Source: CAZFBA01 sp964517135
GTDB taxonomy: Bacteria; Cyanobacteriota; Vampirovibrionia; JBFMGH01
Direction: 5' to 3'
Assembly: GCA_964517135.1 (NCBI GenBank)
Contig: CAZFBA010000010.1
Coordinates: 45,097-109,096 of the forward strand
DNA length: 64,000 bases
Notes under the pieces: model-generated
What the model was told of the DNA's origin: nothing
Database searches by the model: none
What the model saw: the letters and a program-made list of their open reading frames with translations, nothing else
Program-made: the position numbers and the translations under genes
In this document: one piece after another, positions 10,041-18,177 of the stretch
How positions within the stretch are numbered: position 1 is the first letter of the stretch
How the letters are laid out: each line of letters starts with the position of its first letter

Positions 10041-10102
10041 CAAAAAAAATAAACCCCCGGGCTGAGAGTTTTTAATCTATATAGCTCATTGCTTACCGGG
10101 GT
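10041..10102 (-). terminator. Nested hairpin with T-run upstream of nhaC
   Basis: Read on the minus strand, CCCCGG (10096-10101) pairs with CCGGGG (10055-10060). An inner TGAG...CTCA pair sits between them, and TTTATTTTTTTT follows at once. It lies about 95 bases before the nhaC start. It may end transcription from the small ORF at 10289-10405, or regulate nhaC by attenuation; the sequence does not decide. Confidence 0.45.
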
Positions 10103-10146
10103 AAGTGGGTATGTTTTTTGTTATTGTGAGCAAATTTTCAACAAAA

Positions 10147-10173
10147 AAAAAGTAATATTTAATATTACTTTTT
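10147..10173 (-). terminator. AT-rich terminator after the small ORF
   Basis: A perfect 13-bp palindromic stem (AAAAAGTAATATT and complement around one base). On the minus strand it runs into a tract of nine T. It lies 116 bases beyond the stop of the 38-codon ORF and may close its transcript. Confidence 0.5.
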
Positions 10174-10288
10174 AGTGGGGGGATCAAATTTCAGGGTATT
10201 TAACTTTCGAGTCTATATTTGGGGATTTTATAAGAAAAGAAGGAGGGGGATAGTGGGAAATAAGGGATTTATTTGACAATATATTTAT

Positions 10289-10405
10289 TTAAACTGTGAA
10301 TCCTCTGGCAAGTAATTCGAAAACTCTTTTCAGGTTAGTTTTCCTGGATACTTGATTCTTTGATGTCCTTTCTTTCTTGTTGTTTGAAGGTTTTTTGTGG
10401 CTCAT
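10289..10405 (-). CDS. Small basic peptide, 38 aa
   Basis: An ATG at 10405 with GAGG nine bases upstream opens a 38-codon frame: MSHKKPSNNKKERTSKNQV, then SRKTNLKRVFELLARGFTV. The first two thirds are very rich in Lys, Arg, Asn and Ser, and the end is a short amphipathic helix. There is no signal peptide or cysteine. The product looks like a small nucleic-acid-binding or ribosome-associated peptide, but that rests on charge only. A ribosome site, an in-frame stop and a following terminator support it; no homologue is known to me. Confidence 0.5.
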   Translation of the reverse strand: MSHKKPSNNKKERTSKNQVSRKTNLKRVFELLARGFTV

Positions 10406-10476
10406 ATATCTTATCCTCTGGTTTTTAACATTTATCTTAACTACCTATATTAAATACCCAAAACAGCCGGTTGAAC

Positions 10477-10525
10477 ATTCTCAAAAGAAGGTATTATTAT
10501 TCCTTCTTTGGGGGTATTTGAGAAT
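10477..10525. repeat. Imperfect inverted repeat
   Basis: ATTCTCAAA and TTTGAGAAT enclose a second pair, AGAAGG/CCTTCT, around an AT loop. It lies upstream of the 38-codon ORF on the minus strand. It could be a terminator or operator; no clear T-run follows. Confidence 0.4.
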
Positions 10526-10547
10526 GATTATTATTTAAAGACTAATG

Positions 10548-10680
10548 CATAACTATAACAATAGAGCTCTCTGAATAATTTAAAAGTTCACAGATTCAAG
10601 AAATTAGTGTCGTTTTTGCTGGAATCAGTAATATTTTAATTAATCAGAGGTTCCAATAGATTTTTTGTTTTCGATTTTCA
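10548..10680 (+). repeat. Dispersed repeat C, split copy
   Basis: A 15-base block at 10548-10562 and a 20-base block at 10661-10680 (TTTTTTGTTTTCGATTTTCA) both recur exactly at 63541-63578, where they are almost adjacent. Here they are separated by 98 bases. Confidence 0.6.
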
Positions 10681-10719
10681 AAAATTTTAAAAGTAAAGAT
10701 ACGGGTTCTGGCCTCATTG

Positions 10720-10850
10720 ATAAAGACTCTCTCAGGAGTGCACTAAGTGCACTCCGGTAGTTTTGCTCAATATTAGCCTTTTCTATCTTCTTTAATACTG
10801 CTATAATAAACATTTCGGATAAAAAAACTTTAAACCTGTATCTATACTAA
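10720..10850 (+). repeat. Dispersed repeat B, copy 1
   Basis: It starts with AAAGACTCTCTCAGGAGTGC and contains the perfect hairpin GGAGTGCAC-TAA-GTGCACTCC (10735-10755), then CGGTAGTTTTGC. About 45 bases on is a conserved block containing CTTTAATACTGCTATAATAA. The same order occurs at 19986-20117, and the first half again at 19797-19862. Confidence 0.75.
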
Positions 10851-10863
10851 ACGACCTTCTTTT

Positions 10864-10952
10864 TTATACTGATCCTTGAAAGTAATGTATAGATTTCAGA
10901 TTATAGAGGCCATTCCATCAGCATATATTAATTATTTACGTGGAATGGTATA
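10864..10952 (+). repeat. Dispersed repeat A, copy 1 (short form)
   Basis: Begins TTATACTGATCCTTGAAAGT and ends ACGTGGAATGGTATA. CCATTCCA and TGGAATGG form an inverted pair around an AT-rich 23-base loop. It matches 36281-36410 except that the hairpin insert of that copy is absent. Confidence 0.8.
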
Positions 10953-10982
10953 TCCGGCACTAATGTTTACACCAGACATTAA

Positions 10983-11010
10983 CCCGGGTAAAAACAATTT
11001 TTTACCCGGG
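10983..11010. terminator. Strong hairpin downstream of glgP
   Basis: A perfect 12-bp stem, CCCGGGTAAAAA and its complement, around CAAT, lies 30 bases past the glgP stop. The inner part is A/T rich and no long T-run follows, so it may stabilise the 3' end as much as terminate. Confidence 0.5.
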
Positions 11011-11039
11011 CTAAAGATTCAATTTCTTTACATAAAAGT

Positions 11040-13613
11040 CTATTGCCAGTTGATAAGACCCATTTCAAAAGAGTTAACCATCATTTTGTTGGATGGTAAC
11101 ACTCTGACAGAGTAGCCATGAAGCCCACTGGTATTTGCTGGCATAATACCAACAAACCTGTAAAGACCATCACCAATGGATTCTGTAAATTCAAGAGTAA
11201 TAACATTACCATTAACGATCTGTCTGTCGATATCTAATGGCCCATAATAAGCCTGGACAATGACATCTTCAGGCTTAAGGTCTCCAAGCATTAGATCAGC
11301 AGTAACATTAACTGTTTTACCAACCTGAGCAATGCCGTTTAAAGACTCAAGATTAGAGCTGACATTTTGTATACGTACACTGTTCCAGTTTTTATAGACA
11401 TAATTTTTCCAGTCAACAAGTGCTTTAATTTTTTTATAGTCTTCTTCTTTGAAGGAGCGTTTCCTTTTAATCAGTGTCACATAGAGGTTATCGGTGTATT
11501 CCTGAACCATACGGTTGGTATTGAAGAACGGACAGACGGTTTTCATATTTAATTTCATCATATCCACCCATTTTCTGGGCAGACCAACAACTGATCTGTC
11601 GTAAAATATTGGTATTACTTCTTTTTCAAGTAAATCATACAGAGCACTTGATTCAACCTGATTTTGATATTCTTTATCTTCATATACCTCGCCACGTCCA
11701 ATGCCCCAACCAATACCAGGTGCAAATGCTTCATCCCACCAGCCATCAAGTACGCTGCAATTTAAAGCACCGTTGAAACAAGCCTTCATACCGCTTGTAC
11801 CACTTGCTTCTTGAGGGCGTTTGGGGTTATTTAGCCAAATATCAACACCCTGAACCATATAGCGGGCAACATTCATATCATAATTTTCTATGAAAACGAT
11901 TTTTCGTCTGAATTGTGGTTTTTTTGCTATTTGAATAATTTCTTTAATAAACTCTTTTCCTTTGCTGTCATGGGGATGAGCCTTGCCAGCAAAGATTATT
12001 TGCACCGGTCTATCAGGATCATTAAGAATTTTATCAAGTCTTTCGAGATCTCTTAAAACAAGTGTAGCTCTTTTATAGGTGGCAAAACGTCTTGCAAACC
12101 CGATTGTTAACGCTTTAGGGTCAAGGACTTCATCTGCATCAGCAAGTTCAGCAAGTGTTGCGCCTCGTTGTTCAAGCTGTTCATGAAGTCTTTTTCTTGT
12201 AAATGCTACCAGGCGTTCTCTTCTACGCTCATGAGTTCTCCATAGTTCTTCTGAAGGCATAGAGTCAACCCTTATCCATGTATCCTGACGGGTCTGGTTT
12301 TCAGTCCAGTTGCTGCCAAGATACCTGTTAAACAGGTCTACCATATCTCTTGATACCCAGGCCTGAGGAAAAATGCCGTTAGTAATAGAACTAATCGGTA
12401 TTTCTTCTTCTGGTAGTTCTGGCCATATTGATTGCCACATTTTTCTTGAGACAACACCGTGTAGTTTGCTGACTCCGTTAGTGTATGATGAAAGTCTTAT
12501 AGCAAAGACGGCCATATTAAAATCTTCGAAACGGTCAAACTGGTTTTTACGGCCAAGAGATAAGAATTCATCTCTTGAAACACCCAGGTCATTGTAATAC
12601 TGGCTAAAATATTTATCCATAAGCATTACAGGAAATATATCAATACCGGCGGGTACAGGTGTATGTGTAGTAAACACATTACTGGCCCGTGCTAATTCTA
12701 TAGCTTCTCTAAATTTAAGGCCATTTTCTCTCATATAGGTTCCGATTTTTTCAAGTGATAAAAATGCAGAGTGTCCTTCATTAATGTGGAAGATAGTAGG
12801 GTTTATTCCTAGAGCTTTTAATGCTCTGAGGCCACCTATGCCCAGTAATATTTCCTGCTGAATTCTGGTTTCAAGGTCTCCTCCGTAGAGGTAATCAGTT
12901 AGATCCTGATCTTTTTTACTATTTTGCGGAATATTTGTATCCAGCAAATAGAGCGGAACTCTGCCTACCTGGGCTCTCCAGATCTGAGCTTTAACTGTTC
13001 TACCGGGAAGCTCGACACCTATGAGAATAGGGTTACCCGAATCATCTTTACACTGCTTAAGAGGCAGGTTATAGAAATCATTAACTGGATAAGTTTCCTG
13101 TTGCCAGCCATCCATGTTAAGGTACTGCTGAAAATAGCCTTTTTGATAGGCCAGACCAACACCAACAAGTGGAAGACCAAGCTCAGAGGCAGATTTTAAA
13201 TGATCCCCGGCAAGTACACCCAGGCCACCGGAATAAAGAGGTAATGATTCGGTCAGGCCAAATTCAGCTGAAAAATAAGCTATACTTGCTGTAGATACTT
13301 CTTTATCATTGTCGTATCTCTTTTGAAACCAGGTGGTTTGTGACATTTTGGTTTTATACTTGTCATAAACCCTTTCCATATAAGCTATAAAGCTTTCATC
13401 TTTTGCTATTGAATTAAGGGCTTCTTGTTTAATGGTGCCAAGCATCAAAACCGGGTTATGGTAAGTTTTTTCCCATAAATCTGCATCTAGTCTTCTGAAT
13501 ACATCGATCACTTCATGATCCCAGGTGCCATAAAGATTGTATGCAAGTTCTTCAAGGCATTTTAATTCTTCGGGTATCTCTGGTATTACGTTAAAAGAAT
13601 GTATTGTTTTCAT
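11040..13613 (-). CDS. glgP: Alpha-glucan (glycogen) phosphorylase
   Basis: Releases glucose 1-phosphate from the ends of storage glucan with PLP as cofactor. It has 857 residues, and the N-terminal region (ELAYNLYGTWDHEVIDVFRRLD) is the DUF3417-type extension of the TIGR02094 group of phosphorylases, which lacks animal-type regulation. The substrate loop (AEFGLTESLPLYSGGLGVLAGD) is near residue 115. The PLP lysine region EASGTSGMKACFNGALN lies near 600. A beta-rich tail of about 120 residues follows the catalytic domain. It is a single minus-strand gene; glgA is 23 kb away. A hairpin at 10983-11010 follows the stop. Confidence 0.95.
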   Translation of the reverse strand: MKTIHSFNVIPEIPEELKCLEELAYNLYGTWDHEVIDVFRRLDADLWEKTYHNPVLMLGTIKQEALNSIAKDESFIAYMERVYDKYKTKMSQTTWFQKRYDNDKEVSTASIAYFSAEFGLTESLPLYSGGLGVLAGDHLKSASELGLPLVGVGLAYQKGYFQQYLNMDGWQQETYPVNDFYNLPLKQCKDDSGNPILIGVELPGRTVKAQIWRAQVGRVPLYLLDTNIPQNSKKDQDLTDYLYGGDLETRIQQEILLGIGGLRALKALGINPTIFHINEGHSAFLSLEKIGTYMRENGLKFREAIELARASNVFTTHTPVPAGIDIFPVMLMDKYFSQYYNDLGVSRDEFLSLGRKNQFDRFEDFNMAVFAIRLSSYTNGVSKLHGVVSRKMWQSIWPELPEEEIPISSITNGIFPQAWVSRDMVDLFNRYLGSNWTENQTRQDTWIRVDSMPSEELWRTHERRRERLVAFTRKRLHEQLEQRGATLAELADADEVLDPKALTIGFARRFATYKRATLVLRDLERLDKILNDPDRPVQIIFAGKAHPHDSKGKEFIKEIIQIAKKPQFRRKIVFIENYDMNVARYMVQGVDIWLNNPKRPQEASGTSGMKACFNGALNCSVLDGWWDEAFAPGIGWGIGRGEVYEDKEYQNQVESSALYDLLEKEVIPIFYDRSVVGLPRKWVDMMKLNMKTVCPFFNTNRMVQEYTDNLYVTLIKRKRSFKEEDYKKIKALVDWKNYVYKNWNSVRIQNVSSNLESLNGIAQVGKTVNVTADLMLGDLKPEDVIVQAYYGPLDIDRQIVNGNVITLEFTESIGDGLYRFVGIMPANTSGLHGYSVRVLPSNKMMVNSFEMGLINWQ

Positions 13614-14101
13614 AATTTTCTACCTATAATTACCTTTTACTTGTATTAATTTACTCTATATTAATCAAATAGTCACAAAAAGTGTAATATAAACACCTGT
13701 AGATTCAAATGATAGTGTTGTAACTACACCAAGATAGAGCTTTTTGATCTGAATAGTATAACCTGAAATGAAGGTTATAAAATAGTTTAAAGAAAATCAA
13801 TATACATTGCAAAGTAAATCTGCTCTAAGAGCTTAATTAAGTTAAAGTTAAAGGTCTTTCTATAAGAATTTATAACCTCTGAAGAAGTGAAAGGAGCTTT
13901 TAATGTTGAGAAATAGTCTTGAAATATAACAAAAATTATATTTTATAAGCCTTCAGGGAGTTTACAAATCTTAATTAATCGATTATATTATTGAACAGTT
14001 AAGACTTAAACTATTCATCAGATAGCAAACTGGCAGATAATTTCAAATATTCCGGGCAGATCTTTAACACAATTTATAAAAAAAACAAAAAAATAACTTA
14101 T
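13614..14101. other. Intergenic region, 488 bp
   Basis: Upstream of glgP and downstream of the small exported protein gene. It should contain the glgP promoter. It has the inverted repeat at 13757-13779 and a tiny plus-strand frame (13903-13929, eight codons) behind a good AAAGGAG. Otherwise it is AT-rich with no gene. Confidence 0.5.
13757..13779. promoter_or_regulatory. Inverted repeat upstream of glgP
   Basis: TATAACCT and AGGTTATA are exact complements spaced by GAAATGA, 144 bases before the glgP start. The size suits an operator for a dimeric regulator, but no regulator gene is nearby. Confidence 0.3.
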
Positions 14102-14497
14102 TTAAAACATTTTACATAGGCGATCAGAGACTCTTTTAAGGTCTATTGCTTCTTTTGGTCGTATTTCAAGGCTTTTATTATTCATTGAAGTTGTTAATTT
14201 ACCATCTTTATAAATTTTTGCTGCACTATCAAGTTTTGTAGCTAGTGAGGTTTCACAATTTACTTCGTATACATCTTCAGTAATAATTGTTTTAACTGGA
14301 TTTACAATAGTATTTTTTAGTTTAAATGTAAGGATTTTATGGCCCTGTTTATAGCTCTTTTTTAGTCCCTGTTTGTCAACTTCTGATTTAATACTGCCGC
14401 CTTCACCTGATAGTTCAATCATTGTAATCCATTGAGCTGAAAAAACCGGCCCTGCAAAGATAAAAATAAATACTATTAATATTAAAAACCTTCTCAT
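14102..14497 (-). CDS. Exported small protein, surface-adhesin E-like
   Basis: 131 residues with a clear signal peptide (MRRFLILIVFIFIFAGPVFSA). The mature part is one small beta domain: an opening AQWITMIE strand, a VYEVNCETSL strand, AAKIYKDGKL, then EIRPKEAIDLKRVSDRLCK. Two cysteines (in VNCETSL and DRLCKMF) are placed as in the Surface-adhesin protein E family (PF16747), where they pair. Family assignment is from pattern only. It is a single minus-strand gene, back-to-back with the radical SAM locus, so the two share the upstream region 14498-14618. A link with that locus is possible but not shown. Confidence 0.7.
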   Translation of the reverse strand: MRRFLILIVFIFIFAGPVFSAQWITMIELSGEGGSIKSEVDKQGLKKSYKQGHKILTFKLKNTIVNPVKTIITEDVYEVNCETSLATKLDSAAKIYKDGKLTTSMNNKSLEIRPKEAIDLKRVSDRLCKMF

Positions 14498-14618
14498 AGC
14501 AGCATGATATCACAAATCATGTAAACATTATACAAATAAACAATAATATAATCGGGTGATTTACACACTTAAATTCTTCAATTATTATAGTGGAATACGG
14601 AAAACCAGAGGCATATTT

Positions 14619-15359
14619 ATGAATCTCACATTATTTTATCTTATCAGCGTTATCATTCTTACAATAATTATTTATTTAATCTTATTGTTCAAGTATACCT
14701 ATGAAAACAAAGATGACGTACAGGAAGCAGACCTTTTAGAGGCTGTAAAAGAAGCTGATTTATATGAGATTGTTTACCTCAAGGGTGGAGAACCACATCT
14801 TATTGCTTATATAGTCTATAATCTTATTAAAAACAATTATCTGATAAAAGTTGATGGTAAATTTGAGGCTAATACTGCTATGGTATCTCATCTGGAACTA
14901 CTTAAAGAACCTGAAAAAGCTATTTATTGCTACATTAAAGACCATCCGGAAGATTTTAACGGGTTGCCCTACAAACAGTTGAGTAAACATGTGCATGTAC
15001 TAAAACCAATTGTTGTTGAATACAAAAAGAAGTTTGACAGACTGGCATTATTAAATATTTTTTCACCTCTGGAAAATACTTTTTTTAATGCCTACAGCAT
15101 TTATCTCTTTATTGTACCCCTGTTTGTTGCTCTATTCAGCATAACCCATTTGATGAAATGCCTTTTTGAGTTCTGTGGTATCTATATTGTTAACATTCTT
15201 ATCGCCATTTTTATTCTATCAAAAATAAATCTCTTTTTTGAACGCATGACAGTCAATGGAAAAAAGTATCTTGAGCTTTTTGAGCATCATCAACACCCTG
15301 TACCGGATATTAAAAACGAATATCTCAAATTTGATTCATCAATTTGTTCACTTCCTTGA
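14619..15359 (+). CDS. TIGR04222-like membrane protein 1
   Basis: 246 residues from the ATG at 14619 (AGAGGC upstream; the longer frame from 14556 has no ribosome site). One transmembrane helix at about 2-27, then a soluble domain with DLYEIVYLKGGEPHLIAYIV and NLIKNNYLI. This is the pattern of the TIGR04222 domain (YE-AYL-GG followed by a winged-helix-like unit). Two further helices are near 165-215 and the tail is MTVNGKKYLELFEHH. The usual Gly/Cys-rich tail of that family is absent. First gene of a three-gene unit with a paralogue and a radical SAM enzyme; probably part of export or handling of the repeat peptides. Confidence 0.78.
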   Translation: MNLTLFYLISVIILTIIIYLILLFKYTYENKDDVQEADLLEAVKEADLYEIVYLKGGEPHLIAYIVYNLIKNNYLIKVDGKFEANTAMVSHLELLKEPEKAIYCYIKDHPEDFNGLPYKQLSKHVHVLKPIVVEYKKKFDRLALLNIFSPLENTFFNAYSIYLFIVPLFVALFSITHLMKCLFEFCGIYIVNILIAIFILSKINLFFERMTVNGKKYLELFEHHQHPVPDIKNEYLKFDSSICSLP

Positions 15360-15424
15360 TAAAAATCACCTTTTAAAATATCCTTAAATTAATAATTCTT
15401 ATTAGGCTAGCAGGTAATTTTATA

Positions 15425-16198
15425 ATGATAGAATTTATAAGTACATATTTATTGATAATACTTATTATTATTGATTTACAGGTTCTCTTTTTTGCTGTTA
15501 ACCTTGCCTGGAACTATTTTACCAGAATAGACAATGTACGTCTTGAAAATATGGCTAGAAATGCAGGTCTGTATGAAATCGCATACATAAAAGGGCAGGA
15601 AACTGAGGTAATGAAGCTATGTATACTTAATCTGATAAAATCAAATGTATTAATACCGGGCACAAAAGAGTATATCATTAACCCTGAATTTAGCGATTTT
15701 GACATTTTAAACGATATTGAACTGGACCTTTACTCATTTTTAAAGGATTACCCCTCAAGATATTTTGATGTAGTCCATTATCACAAAAAACAGCTTGAAA
15801 AATATTTAACACGGGCAGAAGAAAAATTTGATAAATATCGCCAGAAGATAGATGAATTAAAGTTAAGAAATATTTTGCTGCCTTTATATGAGCGTTTTAA
15901 CGTGATTATGCTAACATTGTTACTTATTAGCCCCTTAATTTTTGCCTTTTTATGGGCTATGCATCTGACTAAATTTAAAGATTGCTTCATGGGAACCTGC
16001 TCAATGTATATCATTAACCTGCTATTCTTTGCTCTTATTACACGGCTTGGATATACATTTATTGAGGATCTTACCTCCAGCGGAAAAAAATATATAGAAT
16101 ACTTTGAAAAGCATAATTTCCCGTACCCTGAAGTCTCTCTAAATTATGATAAATACAATACAATGTTTATAGTACCTGAACCCTGCAGGGGGATCTAA
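15425..16198 (+). CDS. TIGR04222-like membrane protein 2
   Basis: 257 residues, paralogous to the preceding gene with the same plan: N-terminal helix, soluble domain with LYEIAYIKGQETEVMKLCILN, paired helices near 165-210, and a tail (LTSSGKKYIEYFEKHNFPYPE) that aligns with the first protein's tail. Sequence identity between the two looks low, so the duplication is old. The stop TAA overlaps the ATG of the radical SAM gene by one base (TAATG), so the two are translationally coupled and likely made in matched amounts. Function unknown. The two could form a heterodimer in the membrane. Confidence 0.78.
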   Translation: MIEFISTYLLIILIIIDLQVLFFAVNLAWNYFTRIDNVRLENMARNAGLYEIAYIKGQETEVMKLCILNLIKSNVLIPGTKEYIINPEFSDFDILNDIELDLYSFLKDYPSRYFDVVHYHKKQLEKYLTRAEEKFDKYRQKIDELKLRNILLPLYERFNVIMLTLLLISPLIFAFLWAMHLTKFKDCFMGTCSMYIINLLFFALITRLGYTFIEDLTSSGKKYIEYFEKHNFPYPEVSLNYDKYNTMFIVPEPCRGI

Positions 16199-17229
16199 TG
16201 TTTCTCAAAAATATTACCATTCCTTTCAGAGTATATCTTGAATTAACACGCAAATGTAACAACAATTGCCTTCACTGCTTTACTGGAGAAAAAGATCATT
16301 CTCTAGAAGAACTCGAAACAAAAGAGTATTTCAGTATTATAAATCAGCTTGAAGAGATGAATATTAGAAATATCGTTTTTACAGGCGGTGAACCTCTTCT
16401 TAGAAAAGATCTTTTTGACATACTGGATTATGCAAACAGCAAAGAACTAAACATTTTATTGCTTACAGGCGGAGAAAATATCGATAAAAAAATAGCTTCA
16501 GAGCTTAAAAAGTTTAATATCGAAATCAAACTAAGTCTTGATGGAACAAAAGAAGCTACACACGACATAATACGTGGCAAAGGTTCTTTTAACAGAGTAC
16601 TTAAAGCTATTGATACACTTAATTCAACAGGCATAAACAATATTACTTTACATTATACTGTTAATAGACTCAATATAAAAGAGATGCTTGATTTACCTGC
16701 ACTTGTTTCACAACTTAAAGTCAGAAAAACAGATATCAGTACAATTAAACCTGCTGGCATGACTTTGAAAAACAACAATCTACTTATTGATCCATCACTT
16801 GTATCTGTGGTTATTAATAATTACAGATTAATAACAAGTAATCCGTCTTTAAATCTTAAAACATACAAAGATAAAAACTGGATCGGTTTTAGTTGTCCTG
16901 CCGGGCATGCAAAGTTTGGCCTCTCTGCTGAAGGTAATGTTACTCCCTGTGTATTTCTTGGCAAAGAATTTGAAAGCAAAAACGTTAGAGATTTTCCACT
17001 GAAATACCTGTGGTATAATGATCCAAAACTAAATCAGATAAGAAATTTAGATATTAATGCAACCTGTAAAGCCTGTTCAGATCTTGAAAAACGTCATGGC
17101 GGCTGCCGGTCCAGAGCTCTGTACTACAGCAATAGCATCAAAGAAATTGATCCTTATTGCTGTGAAGGAAAAAAATATGTTGAAAGACAGAAAATTGCTA
17201 AAAGTGAAATAGAGAGACTTTTTACATAA
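16198..17229 (+). CDS. Radical SAM/SPASM peptide-modifying enzyme
   Basis: 343 residues. The radical SAM cluster motif is C20-x3-C24-x2-C27 (RKCNNNCLHCF), with the GGEP motif following (FTGGEPLLRKDLF). A SPASM-type C-terminal domain begins near residue 230, with Cys233, 251, 290, 293, 303 and 321/322 (SCPAGHAKFGL, TPCVFLG, TCKACSD, GGCRSRA, PYCC) as auxiliary cluster ligands. The family acts on peptides and proteins: thioether, C-C or C-O cross-links, or oxidations. AGGGGGAT precedes the ATG. It is coupled to the second membrane protein and ends at a terminator shared with a convergent gene for a leader-plus-repeat peptide, the likely substrate. No separate RiPP recognition domain is visible at the N-terminus. 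Confidence 0.9.
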   Translation: MFLKNITIPFRVYLELTRKCNNNCLHCFTGEKDHSLEELETKEYFSIINQLEEMNIRNIVFTGGEPLLRKDLFDILDYANSKELNILLLTGGENIDKKIASELKKFNIEIKLSLDGTKEATHDIIRGKGSFNRVLKAIDTLNSTGINNITLHYTVNRLNIKEMLDLPALVSQLKVRKTDISTIKPAGMTLKNNNLLIDPSLVSVVINNYRLITSNPSLNLKTYKDKNWIGFSCPAGHAKFGLSAEGNVTPCVFLGKEFESKNVRDFPLKYLWYNDPKLNQIRNLDINATCKACSDLEKRHGGCRSRALYYSNSIKEIDPYCCEGKKYVERQKIAKSEIERLFT

Positions 17230-17281
17230 ACGTTAAAACTAAAATCATTTAATATCAGGTTGAACTCAGAATATAAAGCAT

Positions 17282-17308
17282 AAAAAAAGGGCTAAAAGCC
17301 CTCCTTTT
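17282..17308. terminator. Bidirectional terminator
   Basis: AGGGCT-AAA-AGCCCT with seven A before and CCTTTT after, between the convergent radical SAM gene and the 54-residue-repeat gene. It can serve both strands. Confidence 0.8.
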
Positions 17309-17330
17309 ATATATTTTGTACCGGTTTAGA

Positions 17331-17820
17331 CTATAACCAGTAATTGTTGTTAATAATACCCATAGGATTATAATTAGAGCCAAGGTATGAACCCATTCTG
17401 CTGGCTGTATCTCCCCAGTGCCAGGAGTTATCACCACCAGTATAAGAATCAAGCCCTGAATAAAGGCTGTTTGTAACTACGTTAGCTGAACTGCTTACAG
17501 AATTTGACCCACCGATCAGGCTCATAGGATCATAGTTGTTGCCCATATATGAACCCATTCTGCTTGCTGTATCATCCCAGTGCCAGGAGTTATCGCCTAC
17601 AGTATAAGAATCAAGCCCTGAATAAAGGCTGTTTGTAACTACGTTAGCTGAACTGCTTACAGAATTTGACCCACCGATCAGGCTCATAGGATCATAGTTG
17701 TTGCCCATATATGAACCCATTCTGCTTGCTGTATCATCCCAGTGCCAGGAGTTATCGCCTACAGTATATGAATCAACACCACTGAATAAGCTACCTACAA
17801 GAATATTTGAAAAATAGTAA
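17331..17820 (-). repeat. 162-bp tandem repeat inside the precursor gene
   Basis: The segment from 17521 recurs from 17683 at an exact 162-bp spacing, with a third diverged part from about 17347. Near-identity at the DNA level means recent duplication or gene conversion. Confidence 0.85.
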
Positions 17821-17885
17821 GGGGCTATTTTCTGTTCTAATTCTTTTACTTCAATCGCATCGGGGGTTATAACTTTTTTACTCAT
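17331..17885 (-). CDS. Leader plus 54-residue repeats, candidate RiPP-like precursor 1
   Basis: 184 residues from the ATG at 17885, chosen because GAGGTAAAG lies just upstream and the MSKK start matches the sister gene. Residues 1-24 form a leader (MSKKVITPDAIEVKELEQKI, then APYY). The rest is repeats of 54 residues (162 bp) containing GLDSYTVGDNSWHWDDTASR, MGSYMGNNYDP and MSLIGGSNSVSSSANVVTNS. The two inner units are almost identical in DNA; the last is diverged (SYTGGDNSWHWGD) and ends NNNYWL. No Cys and no standard signal peptide. The W-H-W-D-D and N-Y-D-P positions would suit radical SAM cross-linking. The function is inferred from context and the shared leader. Confidence 0.75.
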   Translation of the reverse strand: MSKKVITPDAIEVKELEQKIAPYYFSNILVGSLFSGVDSYTVGDNSWHWDDTASRMGSYMGNNYDPMSLIGGSNSVSSSANVVTNSLYSGLDSYTVGDNSWHWDDTASRMGSYMGNNYDPMSLIGGSNSVSSSANVVTNSLYSGLDSYTGGDNSWHWGDTASRMGSYLGSNYNPMGIINNNYWL

Positions 17886-17930
17886 TACTTTACCTCGCTG
17901 ATCGCATTTCTGATTACACTTGAATAAAAA

Positions 17931-17946
17931 CAAAACAGGTGTTTTG
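17931..17946. promoter_or_regulatory. Palindrome upstream of precursor 1
   Basis: CAAAACA-GG-TGTTTTG, 45 bases before the start of the 17885 gene. A possible operator; no counterpart is seen upstream of the sister gene. Confidence 0.3.
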
Positions 17947-18177
17947 TTGATAGATTATGAAGTAAAATTTACAATATTCTCTATCTGTAAAAAAACAGCT
18001 GTAATTCATAATCCTTGCTAATAGTGACTCTCAAGCTATTAAGAGTGCTGTGTGTCTCATTAAGTCCTCTATTTCAAAATAAATTTTTGCATTTGTCTTT
18101 TTTAACCTTCCACAACAACTTACCAGGGCTTATTTCAGGTAGATTAATAAACCCTGGTCATTATATTTTGCTGGATA

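Larger units (their letters stand above)
9946..11039. other. Gene-poor region, 1.1 kb, rich in repeats
   Basis: Between nhaC and glgP, both minus. It holds two terminator-like hairpins, one probable small ORF, a long imperfect inverted repeat at 10477-10525, and one copy each of three dispersed repeat families (10548-10680, 10720-10850, 10864-10952). An apparent frame on the plus strand over the repeats does not look coding. Confidence 0.7.

Noticed and set aside
10041..10102. TPP riboswitch (CTGAGA present)
   Set aside because: Only that hexamer matches; the rest of the TPP core is missing.
10876..11115. 79-codon plus-strand frame before glgP
   Set aside because: It covers repeat A, a terminator hairpin and the glgP 3' end; not protein-like.
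17255..17452. Minus-strand frame overlapping the 54-residue-repeat gene
   Set aside because: A shadow of the repeat gene in another frame, made long by the repeats.
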